DNA of 64,000 nt from Lactonifactor longoviformis DSM 17459 (lineage in GTDB: Bacteria; Bacillota; Clostridia; Lachnospirales; Lachnospiraceae). The notes under the pieces were generated by a model that had not been told where the DNA came from, searched no databases, and saw only the letters and a program-made list of their open reading frames with translations. The position numbers and the translations under genes are program-made. The stretch lies in NCBI RefSeq assembly GCF_900129135.1, contig NZ_FQVI01000002.1, positions 62,001 to 126,000 on the forward strand, read 5' to 3'. This document shows, in pieces, positions 1 through 9,730 of the stretch. Each line of letters begins with the position of its first letter. The stretch's first letter is position 1.

Positions 1-33
1 CTCTTCTGATTCTCCTGCACACAACATTCCGCT

Positions 34-1215
34 CTACTCTCCTGTTCTGAAAACAGCTTTTACCACTGCACCTCCGTCTCTCTGATTCCCTGTCAAAAGC
101 CTTCCCCCATGCTTCTCACAGTACACCCGGCTGATATACATTCCCATGCCGAAGTGCTGGAGATCGTCCTGTGGATTGGAGTGATAGTATGCCTTTGTGA
201 CCTGCTCCTGGCTCTCTGTAAATCCACTTCCGTCATCTGATACAGAAATTACCAGTTCTCTCCCCTCTGCCCGGATTTCCACCTGGACCAATCTCTCAGC
301 ATATCGGAATGCATTGGATAAAAGATTATCTGTCACCTCCAGTATCACTTCCCGATCAGCTGTTATTTTTTTGTCTGCTGACGTTTGTATGATATGGCTC
401 TCCCTGCCTGCCTCCTTTTGAAGTATCTGTGCAATTCTGAGAATTTCATCTGTAAGGGAGGAGAGCGCGAACTCCCTGCATTCTATCCTGCGCGCCTCAA
501 GTCTGGACAGCTTCTGCATGGTTCCGATAAACTTATCCATGCGCTCGATCTGTTCCATTCCCCCCTGCAGCATCTCCAAAATTTTCTTCTGTTCGAGAAT
601 ACCCTCGGGAATGAATTCCAGCATCATTTCCTGATATCCTCTGAGAACAGTCAGGGGAGAACGGATATCATGAGCAATGGCAGCACGGAGCGCCTTCTCC
701 TCCTCCACCATATTCCACATATTCCTGTTGTTTTCTGCCAGGGACGCACGCATTTTTTCAAACTCCAGGCACAGCCTCCCCAGTTCATCCCTGCTGGCAT
801 AGGTGATCCGAAAATCCAGTTCGTTCTTTCCTATCAGCTCTGATGCGTCTGTCAGTTCTCCCAGGGGTACCTTTATCTTATCCCTGTAAAACAGTATGAC
901 AGCTCCAATCATACTAAAAAAGCAGGCTGCCAGGATACTGTAGGTTTCCAGAAAGTCACACAGCTCGGAGTAAAATCCGTCTGTTTTTGTCATTCTGTCT
1001 CTGCTGACTCTGGCCACATCAACGGTAAAATTTCCTTCCTCTTTTTGTATGGCCTTCACATATGCATCTTCATCAATATACTTTATCCATATCTGCCGCT
1101 GGGCTTGTTCTGCAATCCCCATAACAGCTGCTCCGGCGAGAAATCCCAGGATTAGGCTTACCGTCAGGTACAGTACAATCGTTTTCCTTATAGATAAGTT
1201 TCTTATTGTTTCCAT
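34..1215 (-). CDS. Two-component sensor histidine kinase
   Basis: This is a membrane histidine kinase of 393 aa. Two hydrophobic segments (about residues 12-33 and 92-110) flank a short extracellular loop. A HAMP-like linker follows (about 112-165), then the dimerization box AHDIRSPL with the phosphoacceptor His at about 182. The ATPase domain shows the N box DNLLSNAFRYA, the G1 box DDGSGF and the G2 box GMGMYISR. Its start overlaps the response regulator stop by 13 bp, so the two are translationally coupled. The ABC exporter genes downstream of the same strand order suggest control of drug or peptide export, but the signal is unknown. Confidence 0.93.
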   Translation of the reverse strand: METIRNLSIRKTIVLYLTVSLILGFLAGAAVMGIAEQAQRQIWIKYIDEDAYVKAIQKEEGNFTVDVARVSRDRMTKTDGFYSELCDFLETYSILAACFFSMIGAVILFYRDKIKVPLGELTDASELIGKNELDFRITYASRDELGRLCLEFEKMRASLAENNRNMWNMVEEEKALRAAIAHDIRSPLTVLRGYQEMMLEFIPEGILEQKKILEMLQGGMEQIERMDKFIGTMQKLSRLEARRIECREFALSSLTDEILRIAQILQKEAGRESHIIQTSADKKITADREVILEVTDNLLSNAFRYAERLVQVEIRAEGRELVISVSDDGSGFTESQEQVTKAYYHSNPQDDLQHFGMGMYISRVYCEKHGGRLLTGNQRDGGAVVKAVFRTGE

Positions 1216-1877
1216 CGGTAGCCCATCCCCCAGACTGTTTCTATATATTCTGTCTCTGTATACTGCCCGGTCTTCTTCCGGATACGCCGCACCAGTTCTG
1301 TAACCACCCGGCTGTCCCCCTCGCCGTCATATCCGCAGACCTTTTCATAGATCCGCTCCTTGTCAAATACCTGCCCCGGATTCATGGAAAGGAATTCCAT
1401 AATATCGTACTCCAGCTTTGTAAGCTCCAGATACGTTTCTCCGATCTGCACCCTCTTGGCCGTGTAGTCAATCAGCAGGCCATCTCTGAACCGGTAATCT
1501 GGTTTTGCCTTATGCCTTTCTTCACGCTTAAGATGAGCTGTAATTCTGGCTTCCAGTTCTCTTAAGCTGAAGGGCTTCAGGATATAGTCATCGCCCCCGG
1601 ACAGCAGTCCATTTACCCGATCCTGCTCTTCTGCCTTAGCCGTAAGAAAGATGATCGGACAGGAGATTTTGTCCCGGATCTGCCGGCACACTTCCAGTCC
1701 GTCCATCTTCGGCATGTTTACATCCAGCAGCAGAATATCCGGCTGCAGCCGTATTCTCTCCACTGCCTCCCAGCCGTTCTCAGCGGTAATTACGGAATAG
1801 CCTTTTATTTCAAAATAATTCCTCAGCATTTTCAGCAGCTCTTTATCGTCATCTACCATCAAAATTTTGTACTCCAT
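1203..1877 (-). CDS. OmpR/PhoB-family response regulator
   Basis: The protein has 224 aa. Its receiver domain carries the acidic pocket DDD near residues 9-11, the phosphoacceptor Asp at about 52 in LLLDVNMP, and the switch residues in FLTAKAE. The C-terminal winged helix (about 130-224) shows the family pattern LTKLEYDIMEFL and GMGYRW at the end. It is co-transcribed with the kinase gene that it overlaps. The target is not shown by the sequence; the ABC-2 genes just upstream on the same strand are the obvious candidates. Confidence 0.95.
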   Translation of the reverse strand: MEYKILMVDDDKELLKMLRNYFEIKGYSVITAENGWEAVERIRLQPDILLLDVNMPKMDGLEVCRQIRDKISCPIIFLTAKAEEQDRVNGLLSGGDDYILKPFSLRELEARITAHLKREERHKAKPDYRFRDGLLIDYTAKRVQIGETYLELTKLEYDIMEFLSMNPGQVFDKERIYEKVCGYDGEGDSRVVTELVRRIRKKTGQYTETEYIETVWGMGYRWKQ

Positions 1878-1962
1878 GATATCATCACCTCTGATCTAGT
1901 ATACACCGGAAAAAGCAATAAAAAAACAACAGCCGGAACTGCGTATCGTCTGGATGCAGTTT

Positions 1963-2706
1963 CTACTCCCAGCGAAAGAACCGGACAGCAATCCCTCCGC
2001 AGATCACTGCACACGCGCACATAATAATCACCGGAATTCCCGCAGATTTTATTGGAAGACCAAGGGATGCCGCTTTCAGCAGCTTAATCCCCTGGGTTAA
2101 AGGCAGAAGGTTCACTGCCCTCTGGAGGGCCTCAGGCATTACTTCATAGGGAAGGGTTGCCCCTGAAAAAATCAACATTGGGAAATAGAGAATGCTGGCC
2201 GCAATGCTGGCTGTTTTCATATCCCTGGAAACCCCGCCCACCATCACACCGATGCTGAACATAGACATCATGACCAAGAGATAAGCCGCCAGAAACATTC
2301 CCCAGGATCCCGGCAAGTGCATTCCAAAAAACAAAGCAGAGACGAGAAAAACCAAAATAAGGGACAGCAGAGAATATACTCCATAGACGGCCGCCTGCAC
2401 CGCCAGAAGAAGCACTGGGCTTGTGGGAGTTACCTGGTAACGCTTCAGGATCTTCTTCTGCCGGTAATCTGAGATGACCAGCGGCAGCCCCATCACACCT
2501 CCTGCGCAGACCGCAATGGTAGATATTGCCCCAAAGGACTGTTCCAAAAAGGTATATTCCGCCCCTTCAAAGGCAGGCTTACTCCCATACATGCATCCCA
2601 GAATTACAGTCACCGCCACCGGCATGCAGAGAGCGAAAATAACCATATCCATCCCCCGGATGGATAGCGTAAACTCCGTTTTAAGCATAGTAATAAACTT
2701 ATGCAT
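1963..2706 (-). CDS. ABC-2 type transporter permease
   Basis: This integral membrane subunit (about 247 aa) has six hydrophobic segments and an ABC-2 layout with the central SIGVMVGGVSRDM loop. A longer frame starts further upstream, but I chose the ATG at 2704-2706 because a GGAGGGG ribosome site precedes it. That start overlaps the ATPase gene stop by 8 bp, as expected for a coupled pair, while the longer N-terminus is Arg/Pro-rich and not membrane-like. With the ATPase it should form an exporter; the substrate is unknown. Confidence 0.88.
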   Translation of the reverse strand: MHKFITMLKTEFTLSIRGMDMVIFALCMPVAVTVILGCMYGSKPAFEGAEYTFLEQSFGAISTIAVCAGGVMGLPLVISDYRQKKILKRYQVTPTSPVLLLAVQAAVYGVYSLLSLILVFLVSALFFGMHLPGSWGMFLAAYLLVMMSMFSIGVMVGGVSRDMKTASIAASILYFPMLIFSGATLPYEVMPEALQRAVNLLPLTQGIKLLKAASLGLPIKSAGIPVIIMCACAVICGGIAVRFFRWE

Positions 2707-3427
2707 CCTCTGTCCCCTCCTCTCCGGTAAACCAAAGATAGGCATCCTCCAACCGGCCGCAGCCGCTCTGGGCCATGGCCTCCTCCGCCGTACCGGTGAA
2801 TATGAATCCACCGTCTTTTAAAATGCCGATTCTGTCACATAGTACCTCTACTTCATCCATAAAATGAGAGGAGAGAAAAATTGTCAGCCCCTGTTCCTTC
2901 AGCCTCAGCAGACTTTTCCATACGCTGCGCCGGGCCTTCGTGTCCAGACCAGTGGTAAGTTCATCCAGAAACACTACCTTAGGCTCCGGAATCAGAGCCA
3001 GAATTATAAAAAGCCGCTGTTTCTGCCCTCCAGACAATTCCTGGATAAACGCATGCTTCTTATCTCCAAGCGCAAACTGCTCCAGCAGCATTTCCCAGTC
3101 TGCCGCCTTCTCATAGAGACAGGCGGTTTCTTCGCACAGCTCCCTCACTTTCATCTTTTCCGGGTAATGTGTCTCCTGGAACTGTACTCCTACCTCTTCA
3201 AACAGCTGCTTTCTGTTTTTCCACGGATCTAATCCCATAATGCGGACAGACCCGGAATCCGCCCTGCGGGTACCCAGAATGCACTCAATCATAGTGCTTT
3301 TGCCCGCTCCGTTTGCCCCCAGCAGACCGTATACCTCCCCTGCCGCTACAGATAAACTGATGTCTGTAAGTACTTTATTTCCGGCATAAGATTTGCTCAG
3401 GCCGGAAATCCGGATTGTTTCATCCAT
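2699..3427 (-). CDS. ABC transporter ATP-binding protein
   Basis: This nucleotide-binding subunit has 242 aa. It shows Walker A GANGAGKST near residue 36, the signature LSGGQKQRL, Walker B VVFLDE and the H-loop SSH. The usual DEPTTGLD is DELTTGLD here, a Pro-to-Leu change next to the catalytic Glu. The gene precedes and overlaps its permease. The layout of kinase, regulator and exporter in one orientation resembles bacteriocin or drug-resistance modules of Firmicutes. Confidence 0.93.
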   Translation of the reverse strand: MDETIRISGLSKSYAGNKVLTDISLSVAAGEVYGLLGANGAGKSTMIECILGTRRADSGSVRIMGLDPWKNRKQLFEEVGVQFQETHYPEKMKVRELCEETACLYEKAADWEMLLEQFALGDKKHAFIQELSGGQKQRLFIILALIPEPKVVFLDELTTGLDTKARRSVWKSLLRLKEQGLTIFLSSHFMDEVEVLCDRIGILKDGGFIFTGTAEEAMAQSGCGRLEDAYLWFTGEEGTEDA

Positions 3428-3488
3428 CTCTTTTTACCTCCTTTATTTGAAGTGTATCAAGAGTATCATCTTCCGAAAGTATGGTGTT

Positions 3489-4262
3489 TTACTGTAGGGT
3501 TTCCGCGGTCATATTTTTCATTTTTTCGATCTGACCGGCCACAAAATATGCATTTTCCTTCGCTTCATGCAGAGAGGTGAGAAGTTTGTCACAGGCAGTG
3601 ATAATATCGTCATCTGTTCCCGGTGTATCAATAGCCTCTCTGATATCAGCCGCAGGATTCGCGGACAATACATGAAGCATTCGCAGAATAGAGGAAAGAG
3701 AATAATTTGCACATCGAAGAGAACGGATGAGCTTCAGGCGCTCCATATCCTGGCCCGTATAAATCCGGTATCCGTTTTTTCTGCGTTTTGCAGTAAACAG
3801 TCCATTTAGTTCCCAGTTGCGGAGCGTATCTATCGTTACGTGAAGACACTCCGCTGCCTCCTTTCTTGTAAAGGACAGAGAGGGATCAGGAGCACATTCG
3901 CTGTTCCCGGAGAGAATATGCTGTGTAATCCTTATTGCTTCTTCCGCATTCTTTATTTCTCTGTCAACTTGTCTGATATACTGTGCTGTCTTTTCTGCAG
4001 CAGCTTCGTACTCGCCGGCAGCGGAGGTTTTAATGATATCCACAGCTTTTTTGCGGAGACCGTTTTGAAGAACTTCTACTTTCAGGGCAGCACGGGCCAG
4101 CCTGAATTGCTCAATGTGAAGATCCGTGAATACACGGTAGCCGTTAGATCGGCGTTCAGGCCTGGGGATCAGTCCGCAGGCTTCATACAGACGGACGGTG
4201 TTCACATGGATGCCTATAATACGGGCAATGTCGTTGGTTTTGTATACGGTTATGGTTGGCAC
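3489..4262 (-). CDS. MerR-family regulator with two MerR DNA-binding domains
   Basis: The protein has 257 aa. It contains two complete MerR winged helices. One is at about residues 5-70 (TNDIARIIGIHVNTVRLYE, then NGYRVFT). The other is at about 128-195 (TRKEAAECLHVTIDTLRNWE, then NGYRIYT). A helical linker separates them. Most MerR proteins have one such domain and dimerize; a tandem arrangement suggests an intramolecular pair. The C-terminus is short with no obvious ligand domain. A perfect dyad inside an 18-bp promoter spacer upstream suggests autoregulation. The divergent alcohol dehydrogenase may be a target. Confidence 0.88.
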   Translation of the reverse strand: MPTITVYKTNDIARIIGIHVNTVRLYEACGLIPRPERRSNGYRVFTDLHIEQFRLARAALKVEVLQNGLRKKAVDIIKTSAAGEYEAAAEKTAQYIRQVDREIKNAEEAIRITQHILSGNSECAPDPSLSFTRKEAAECLHVTIDTLRNWELNGLFTAKRRKNGYRIYTGQDMERLKLIRSLRCANYSLSSILRMLHVLSANPAADIREAIDTPGTDDDIITACDKLLTSLHEAKENAYFVAGQIEKMKNMTAETLQ

Positions 4263-4356
4263 CTCCTTTTTACTTCCTATCCTGTATCCTTATATACTTG
4301 GCACGATCGCTGATTTTCACAGGCTTAACTCTGCCGGTCCAGTAGACACTCCTTTT

Positions 4357-4386
4357 ACCATACTTCATCCTATAGGATGCCGTCAA
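4357..4386 (-). promoter_or_regulatory. MerR-type promoter with dyad operator in the spacer
   Basis: Read on the minus strand, a TTGACG -35 box (4381-4386) and a TATGGT -10 box (4357-4362) are 18 bp apart. The perfect palindrome CATCCTATAGGATG (4366-4379) sits inside the spacer. An operator within a lengthened spacer is the hallmark of MerR control. It lies upstream of the MerR gene in the region divergent to the dehydrogenase. Confidence 0.6.
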
Positions 4387-4531
4387 CTTATATCCTACGT
4401 TTTCCTATGAAAGATAACACTCACTTAACATTATCAACGCCATATTGAAAAAAGTCACATATGTAAATAACCGGTATAGATTTTTTTCATCTACAGATAA
4501 TATTTTTAAATCATAACAGGGAGGTATTGCA

Positions 4532-5659
4532 ATGAAAGCTATCGTATATGACGGGCTGCAGAAAGTGGAATACAGGTCCGTGGAGGATCCCAAATTAGAA
4601 AAAGAGGATGATGTCATCGTAAAAGTTACTTCTACGGCTATCTGCGGATCGGATTTACATTTAGTGCACGGCTTAGTAAAAGGAATGTATGACGGATACG
4701 TGTTAGGCCATGAGACAATGGGTATCGTAGAAGAAGCCGGAAAGGAAGTTAAAAATCTGAAGAAAGGCGACAGGGTGGTAATCCCTTTTCCGGTTGCCTG
4801 CGGACATTGTGAATTCTGTAATAAAGGAGAGTACAGCCAGTGCGATAATTCAAATGATTACGCTGAATCGGGCGGATTATTTGGTTATAGTAAATATCAT
4901 GGGAATTACGCCGGCGGACAAGCAGAATATATCAGGGTACCATATGCCAATGTAGGTCCTAAAAAAGTTCCGGAAGAATTGACAGATGAGCAGGTTTTAT
5001 TTGTAACAGACGTCCTGCCGACTTCTTATTGGGGTACTGAAATAGCAAATGTGAAAGCCGGAGATACCGTAGTTGTACTAGGCTGCGGTCCTATAGGACT
5101 GATGACGATCAAATGGTGTATTCAAAAAGGAGCCGGCAGGATCATTGCAGTGGATAGTGTGGGATATCGCCTGAACCATGCAAGAAGCTATGGCGTGGAA
5201 GCAATAAATTTTGAAGAATATGAACAAGTAGGAGAATATATAAAAGAAATCACTCACGGAGGAGCTCACTCCGTCATTGACTGTGTCGGACTGGATGGCA
5301 AAACTTCTGTTGTGGAAAAAATCGAAACTGCGCTAAAACTGCAGGGCGGATCAAAGTCAGCCATAGAAACAGCTTCCCAGTGTATCAGAAAAACGGGAAC
5401 CGTAGCCCTGGTAGGCGTCTATGGCAATAAATATAATAATTTCCCTCTTGGAAACTTTTTCTCCAAGAATATCTCCTTGAAAATGGGCCAGTGCCCTGCC
5501 ACCAGATATGTAGATTTGATACTGCAAAAGATTCAAAAAGGTGAATTTGACGCGACAGATATCATCACCCATAAGCTTTCCTTAGAAGAAGGCAGCCACG
5601 CATACAGCATTTTTGATAAAAAAGAGGATGGCTGTATTAAAGTAATCTTAAAGCCATAA
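4532..5659 (+). CDS. Zinc-dependent alcohol dehydrogenase (MDR family)
   Basis: This is a 375-aa medium-chain dehydrogenase. The catalytic zinc ligands are Cys38 and His60-Glu61 (GHE motif). The structural zinc cysteines are at about 90, 93, 96 and 104 (CGHCEFCNKGEYSQC). The Rossmann motif VLGCGPIGLM begins near 184. The start has a GGGAGG ribosome site 7 bp upstream. It resembles glutathione-independent formaldehyde or threonine dehydrogenase-like enzymes, and the exact substrate is unknown. It is transcribed away from the MerR gene, which may respond to an aldehyde or similar stress; that link is inferred. Confidence 0.9.
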   Translation: MKAIVYDGLQKVEYRSVEDPKLEKEDDVIVKVTSTAICGSDLHLVHGLVKGMYDGYVLGHETMGIVEEAGKEVKNLKKGDRVVIPFPVACGHCEFCNKGEYSQCDNSNDYAESGGLFGYSKYHGNYAGGQAEYIRVPYANVGPKKVPEELTDEQVLFVTDVLPTSYWGTEIANVKAGDTVVVLGCGPIGLMTIKWCIQKGAGRIIAVDSVGYRLNHARSYGVEAINFEEYEQVGEYIKEITHGGAHSVIDCVGLDGKTSVVEKIETALKLQGGSKSAIETASQCIRKTGTVALVGVYGNKYNNFPLGNFFSKNISLKMGQCPATRYVDLILQKIQKGEFDATDIITHKLSLEEGSHAYSIFDKKEDGCIKVILKP

Positions 5660-5710
5660 TATCCCATAAATGAACCCTTTGCTTTAACGCATACCGTTTG
5701 CCAACTAATC

Positions 5711-5751
5711 GGGGTTTTGTCCTGGGGCTTATCACCACCCGGCAAAACCCC
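5711..5751. terminator. Bidirectional hairpin between adh and mcrC
   Basis: The arms GGGGTTTTG and CAAAACCCC form a 9-bp stem between two converging genes. A T-rich stretch follows on the plus strand. It marks the left edge of the accessory island. Confidence 0.6.
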
Positions 5752-5784
5752 TGCTTTTATATTTACATACCAGAGTACAGCTCT

Positions 5785-6855
5785 CTATCTGCGGACAAGT
5801 GTATCACCAAAATGTTCCCTGACGATTGCATCCAGCTGCGCTGAAAGATCTGTAAACGGCAAATTCAAATCCAGTGTTTTTACACTGACTTTATTTCCAT
5901 GCATCCGATAGACATTATTGGGCTGAATCTCTTCCTCTGTTTTTGCATACAGCAGCATACCTGATACCTCATTGGGCTCATCCCCAAATGCATAATGCCG
6001 GTTTTTTACATAGGTAAAAATCTGATACAGGTTGTTTGAATGCAGTGTATGCTTATTATACTGTTCCTGCGTTGTGCGGGCATAGTACTTGGCATCGATG
6101 ATGAGCACAGTATTGCCCTTTTGAAGATGTATATCACTCCGCATTTGGGGCAGCATCGTTCTGATGTCATCATCCACCGCCCACGCAATTTGAGATGCGT
6201 TTACTGACAATGAGGGAAAATGCTGAGAATAATATGCTAATATAAATTTTTCATACAAGCGGCACATTCTCTGTTCATCAATAAATGACGCAAGTTTATA
6301 CTTACCCTTCTCGGTGGTGATTAACATTCCTTCCAGGATCAGCCGGCAGATACCTGTCAGCACTCTGTATGTCTGATTATTTCTCTGAAAACGTATTGAT
6401 GTCCACTGTATGGCTGACGGCTCAAGGGTATCCACCCCGGAAAAAAACAGCATTTTTTTCTTCAGGTCATCTTTGTAATTTGATTTCACATCGCGGTTTC
6501 TAAGTAAAAGCATGACCGTTGTTTTTATAATCTGGTTGAGAGTATTGTTCTCTGACAGCTCATCAAATTCACAAGACAACACCCTTTCATGCCCCAGCCG
6601 GTTTCGAATCGTGCCCGGCATATTAATTTTTCCGCGCATGACCGGCAGTTCATCCTGACAGTTCTTATATTCCCGATACAGTCCCTGCTTAAGCTGCAGG
6701 CCAATCCCCTTTGACAATATTGCCGAAAAGAGATTATACATGTCTTCAAACTCCTCCGCCGCCACCTCTTCATAAACAGACTGGTTCAGTATTTTAAATG
6801 CATAGGACAGCATATAGTATATATTTTTTATTACTATGCCTTTATCCTTCCTCAT
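5785..6855 (-). CDS. mcrC: McrC-like subunit of McrBC restriction system
   Basis: This 356-aa protein matches the McrC family, the nuclease subunit of the methylation-dependent McrBC system. The N-terminal part (NIYYMLSYAFKIL near residue 10) is typical of McrC. The C-terminal half carries a PD-(D/E)XK nuclease core, with the Asp in RSDIHL and a DAKYYA motif near residues 240-265. The start overlaps the mcrB stop by 4 bp, so translation is coupled. McrBC cleaves DNA carrying modified cytosines between two recognition sites after NTP-driven translocation. Confidence 0.92.
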   Translation of the reverse strand: MRKDKGIVIKNIYYMLSYAFKILNQSVYEEVAAEEFEDMYNLFSAILSKGIGLQLKQGLYREYKNCQDELPVMRGKINMPGTIRNRLGHERVLSCEFDELSENNTLNQIIKTTVMLLLRNRDVKSNYKDDLKKKMLFFSGVDTLEPSAIQWTSIRFQRNNQTYRVLTGICRLILEGMLITTEKGKYKLASFIDEQRMCRLYEKFILAYYSQHFPSLSVNASQIAWAVDDDIRTMLPQMRSDIHLQKGNTVLIIDAKYYARTTQEQYNKHTLHSNNLYQIFTYVKNRHYAFGDEPNEVSGMLLYAKTEEEIQPNNVYRMHGNKVSVKTLDLNLPFTDLSAQLDAIVREHFGDTLVRR

Positions 6856-9689
6856 TGAAATACTCCCTGCAGAATATTTTCCCAGCGCTGATATGTGGTC
6901 TTATCGTCGAACCAATATTCGCTCAGCATTGGCAGAATATCAAAATCAACAATGTCCTTCAGCCATTCATCCGTACATTCCGAAATATTGCAAAAATAAC
7001 TGTGCCCTATGCAGAATCCCTTCCCCAGTGAGGTATCTGCACTAATTTCATCATTTAGCATTTTGATTTTTTCGATGAGTGCATCAAAGGTATCATTCGC
7101 AAGGCTTTTCTGATACTTGATGAACCCCTTAGACGTGAATCCCGGCTCCATATCGAAAAAGCTAAACCGGCGACGCAGCGCGTAATCAATCATTGCCAGG
7201 CTTCTATCCGCCGTATTCATCAAGCCAATGATATGGAGACGTTTGGGCACTGAAAAACTCAGTCCGTTATAAGCTAAAGTGACGCTTGTTCCGCGATAAC
7301 CGCACTCAATCAGCATAAGCAGTTCACCGAATATCTTACTCATATTGCCGCGGTTGATCTCATCTATAATAAAGTAATAATCTTTATCCGGATGATTTGC
7401 GGCTTTTTTACAGAAGCCATAAAAAATTCCATATCTCAGTTCAAAGCCGTCGTCGACAGGTTTGTACCCCATCATAAAATCTTCGTACGAGTAATTCTGA
7501 TGGAACTGCACGAACGCAATGCGGTCATCGTCCTTCTCACCCATCATTGCGTAAGCCAGGCGCTTCGCTGCATATGTCTTTCCCACACCCGGAGCTCCCT
7601 GCAGAATAATATTCTTTTTCCTGCCAAGGACAGAAATCAAACGCTCGTACTGCTTCTCTGTCATATATACTTGGTCAAGAAATTTCTCCCTGGAATATTT
7701 AGGTAAGGTATCTGCCGGAACAGGCGCCGGATTCTCGTCACGAATCATATCCAGGATAAATTCATATTCGCCCTTTGTCAGCTTAAACAGGCTGCCCTGC
7801 TGCATAGAAAAATACTCCATGCGTTCCAGCTCCTGGCAGGCTTTAAGCGCTGCGTAATCAATCGGTGATGATAAGCCTTCTATTTTTTCGAAGTATATCT
7901 TCTCTCCATCCTGCTCTGCGGTAACTCTGGCAATTGCTACAATCTGCTTCACCGGCGTAGACTCATACCCAATCACCATATCACCGGCCTTCGCATCCAA
8001 AAAGTTCTGAAAGATCCTTCGTTTATTCCCGTTATCATTGTAAAGCGTATAATCCTGTACCCCGCCCACAGGCATGCCTGAGATACTCCAGATTTTAGGA
8101 TTGGCATTTAAAAACCAGTAATGCCGGCCCGAAGTATCATTCGTAAGCAGCTGGCCAACGGTTATATCGAAATACGGCTTCAAAATCACTTCTTCAAACA
8201 AGTGCTTATCTGCATCCCCCACCTCTATACAGGTGGAGTTATCATTCGGTGTCCACCATTTTTGCTTTCCCGTATAAGGTTTGGTATCACAAGACTCAGC
8301 TATAGCCGTATAGGAGCGCTGATACCATCCATTCTGTTTCTCAGGGTTCAGTTCTGCTTCATCAGAATCAATTCTTCCGAGCAGGCGGATGCTGTTGCCG
8401 CGGCACAGGTAAAAATAGTCACCCTTTTTCATGTTGGCCATAAAGCTTTCCCCCTGGGCAGTTTTGCTCCTTGCCTTTGCCGCTGTGTCCTTATGTACCA
8501 CAACCACGTGTTTTTTTAGAAAAGCGGCTGCTTCTTCATCGGTAATACAGTCCAGGCCATGGCTGATTTTCCAGATTGCAGGCGAAAGGTTCGCATACAA
8601 ATCCACCTCGGACAAATCAATTCTTTTTAATGCCTCTGCCAATTCCTCACGTAGCTTCCACACATAAGAGCCTTCCTCGTCCTTTTTGGCATTTTTTCCA
8701 ACATAAAGCACCGGCCACCAGCGTGAATTTTCATCCTCCCTCTGCATAACCGGGCATCCTGTTTTTTGCACTATCCGCTTAGCCAATGCAGATGAGCCTG
8801 CATTATAAAAGTTCTTGCTCTCTCCATATTTGATGGATAACTGTGTACACGTGGCCTTCCCGCCATAAGCAAGCATTCTCTTCATTATCTCCAGACTGCT
8901 GGGTGTAAAAACCTCGTCATCTTCAAGAAGTGCTTCCCATTCATCGGCAGAAAGCGCCGGCGTATAATCCAATGGCCACCATTCATCCGCTTCCGGCTTG
9001 GAATCCTGTTTTCCAAAATGTCTGCTTATGTAAAACCCAACATCGATGGTAAGGGTGTGAAGCTCTGGGTCTGAATAACAGGTCCCGCTCAATTGGGAAT
9101 TCAGGAGAGCCTTTAGCTCACTGTCCTGCTTCAATTCCTCACAGATTTCATCATAGAAGGCAAGGAAATTACGGATATTCTCTGCAAACGCTCCCCTTTT
9201 AAAATGATAATCACTTTCCAGCAGTTCTGCTGCTGCACTAATCTCACCCAGCTTATAAATGTAATACTTGTCAGGATACCGCAGCCACATATAGACAGAA
9301 ATTGCGTTCTCATGCTGATAGTGCTGTGCTGCACCATTCCCGTCTCTCTCCAACAGAAAATCAGACTTCTCCTTAAAGTTCGCAACACGCTCGTATGTAT
9401 CCCTGCTCTCGTCAAAGAGCTCAATAAACATGGAGCGAACTTCTTCAGGGGCAAGTTCAGCAAACTTCGTAATCATCCTGGCCGGGAAATTTTTCGCTGA
9501 GGCAAGAAGATTTCCTGTTTGTGACAGAGCCTTCCTGAGCATCTGTGCAAAATCATCTGCATTGACATCCCAATTCATCTGAAAACACTTAACCGCTTCC
9601 CATTTATATTTTTCCTCCGGCCACTGCTTCTGCACAAATTCCTTCTTGTACCCGGCAAGCGCCTTTTTCAACAGAATCTTGTTAAACAT
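6852..9689 (-). CDS. mcrB: McrB-like AAA+ GTPase with EVE-type domain
   Basis: This 945-aa motor subunit has a long N-terminal region. A segment near residues 535-665 resembles an EVE domain (YWFLNANPKIWS, then GDMVIGYESTP), a fold that reads modified bases. The AAA+ domain follows, with Walker A GAPGVGKT (about 706), Walker B YYFIIDEINRG, and the McrB-specific MNTADRSLAMID. E. coli McrB is about 460 aa, so this version has a much larger targeting region. It pairs with the overlapping mcrC gene. Confidence 0.9.
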   Translation of the reverse strand: MFNKILLKKALAGYKKEFVQKQWPEEKYKWEAVKCFQMNWDVNADDFAQMLRKALSQTGNLLASAKNFPARMITKFAELAPEEVRSMFIELFDESRDTYERVANFKEKSDFLLERDGNGAAQHYQHENAISVYMWLRYPDKYYIYKLGEISAAAELLESDYHFKRGAFAENIRNFLAFYDEICEELKQDSELKALLNSQLSGTCYSDPELHTLTIDVGFYISRHFGKQDSKPEADEWWPLDYTPALSADEWEALLEDDEVFTPSSLEIMKRMLAYGGKATCTQLSIKYGESKNFYNAGSSALAKRIVQKTGCPVMQREDENSRWWPVLYVGKNAKKDEEGSYVWKLREELAEALKRIDLSEVDLYANLSPAIWKISHGLDCITDEEAAAFLKKHVVVVHKDTAAKARSKTAQGESFMANMKKGDYFYLCRGNSIRLLGRIDSDEAELNPEKQNGWYQRSYTAIAESCDTKPYTGKQKWWTPNDNSTCIEVGDADKHLFEEVILKPYFDITVGQLLTNDTSGRHYWFLNANPKIWSISGMPVGGVQDYTLYNDNGNKRRIFQNFLDAKAGDMVIGYESTPVKQIVAIARVTAEQDGEKIYFEKIEGLSSPIDYAALKACQELERMEYFSMQQGSLFKLTKGEYEFILDMIRDENPAPVPADTLPKYSREKFLDQVYMTEKQYERLISVLGRKKNIILQGAPGVGKTYAAKRLAYAMMGEKDDDRIAFVQFHQNYSYEDFMMGYKPVDDGFELRYGIFYGFCKKAANHPDKDYYFIIDEINRGNMSKIFGELLMLIECGYRGTSVTLAYNGLSFSVPKRLHIIGLMNTADRSLAMIDYALRRRFSFFDMEPGFTSKGFIKYQKSLANDTFDALIEKIKMLNDEISADTSLGKGFCIGHSYFCNISECTDEWLKDIVDFDILPMLSEYWFDDKTTYQRWENILQGVFQ

Positions 9690-9730
9690 AATTTCTCCTC
9701 TTTATCCTTTGTTTTAATGATATCACGTCC

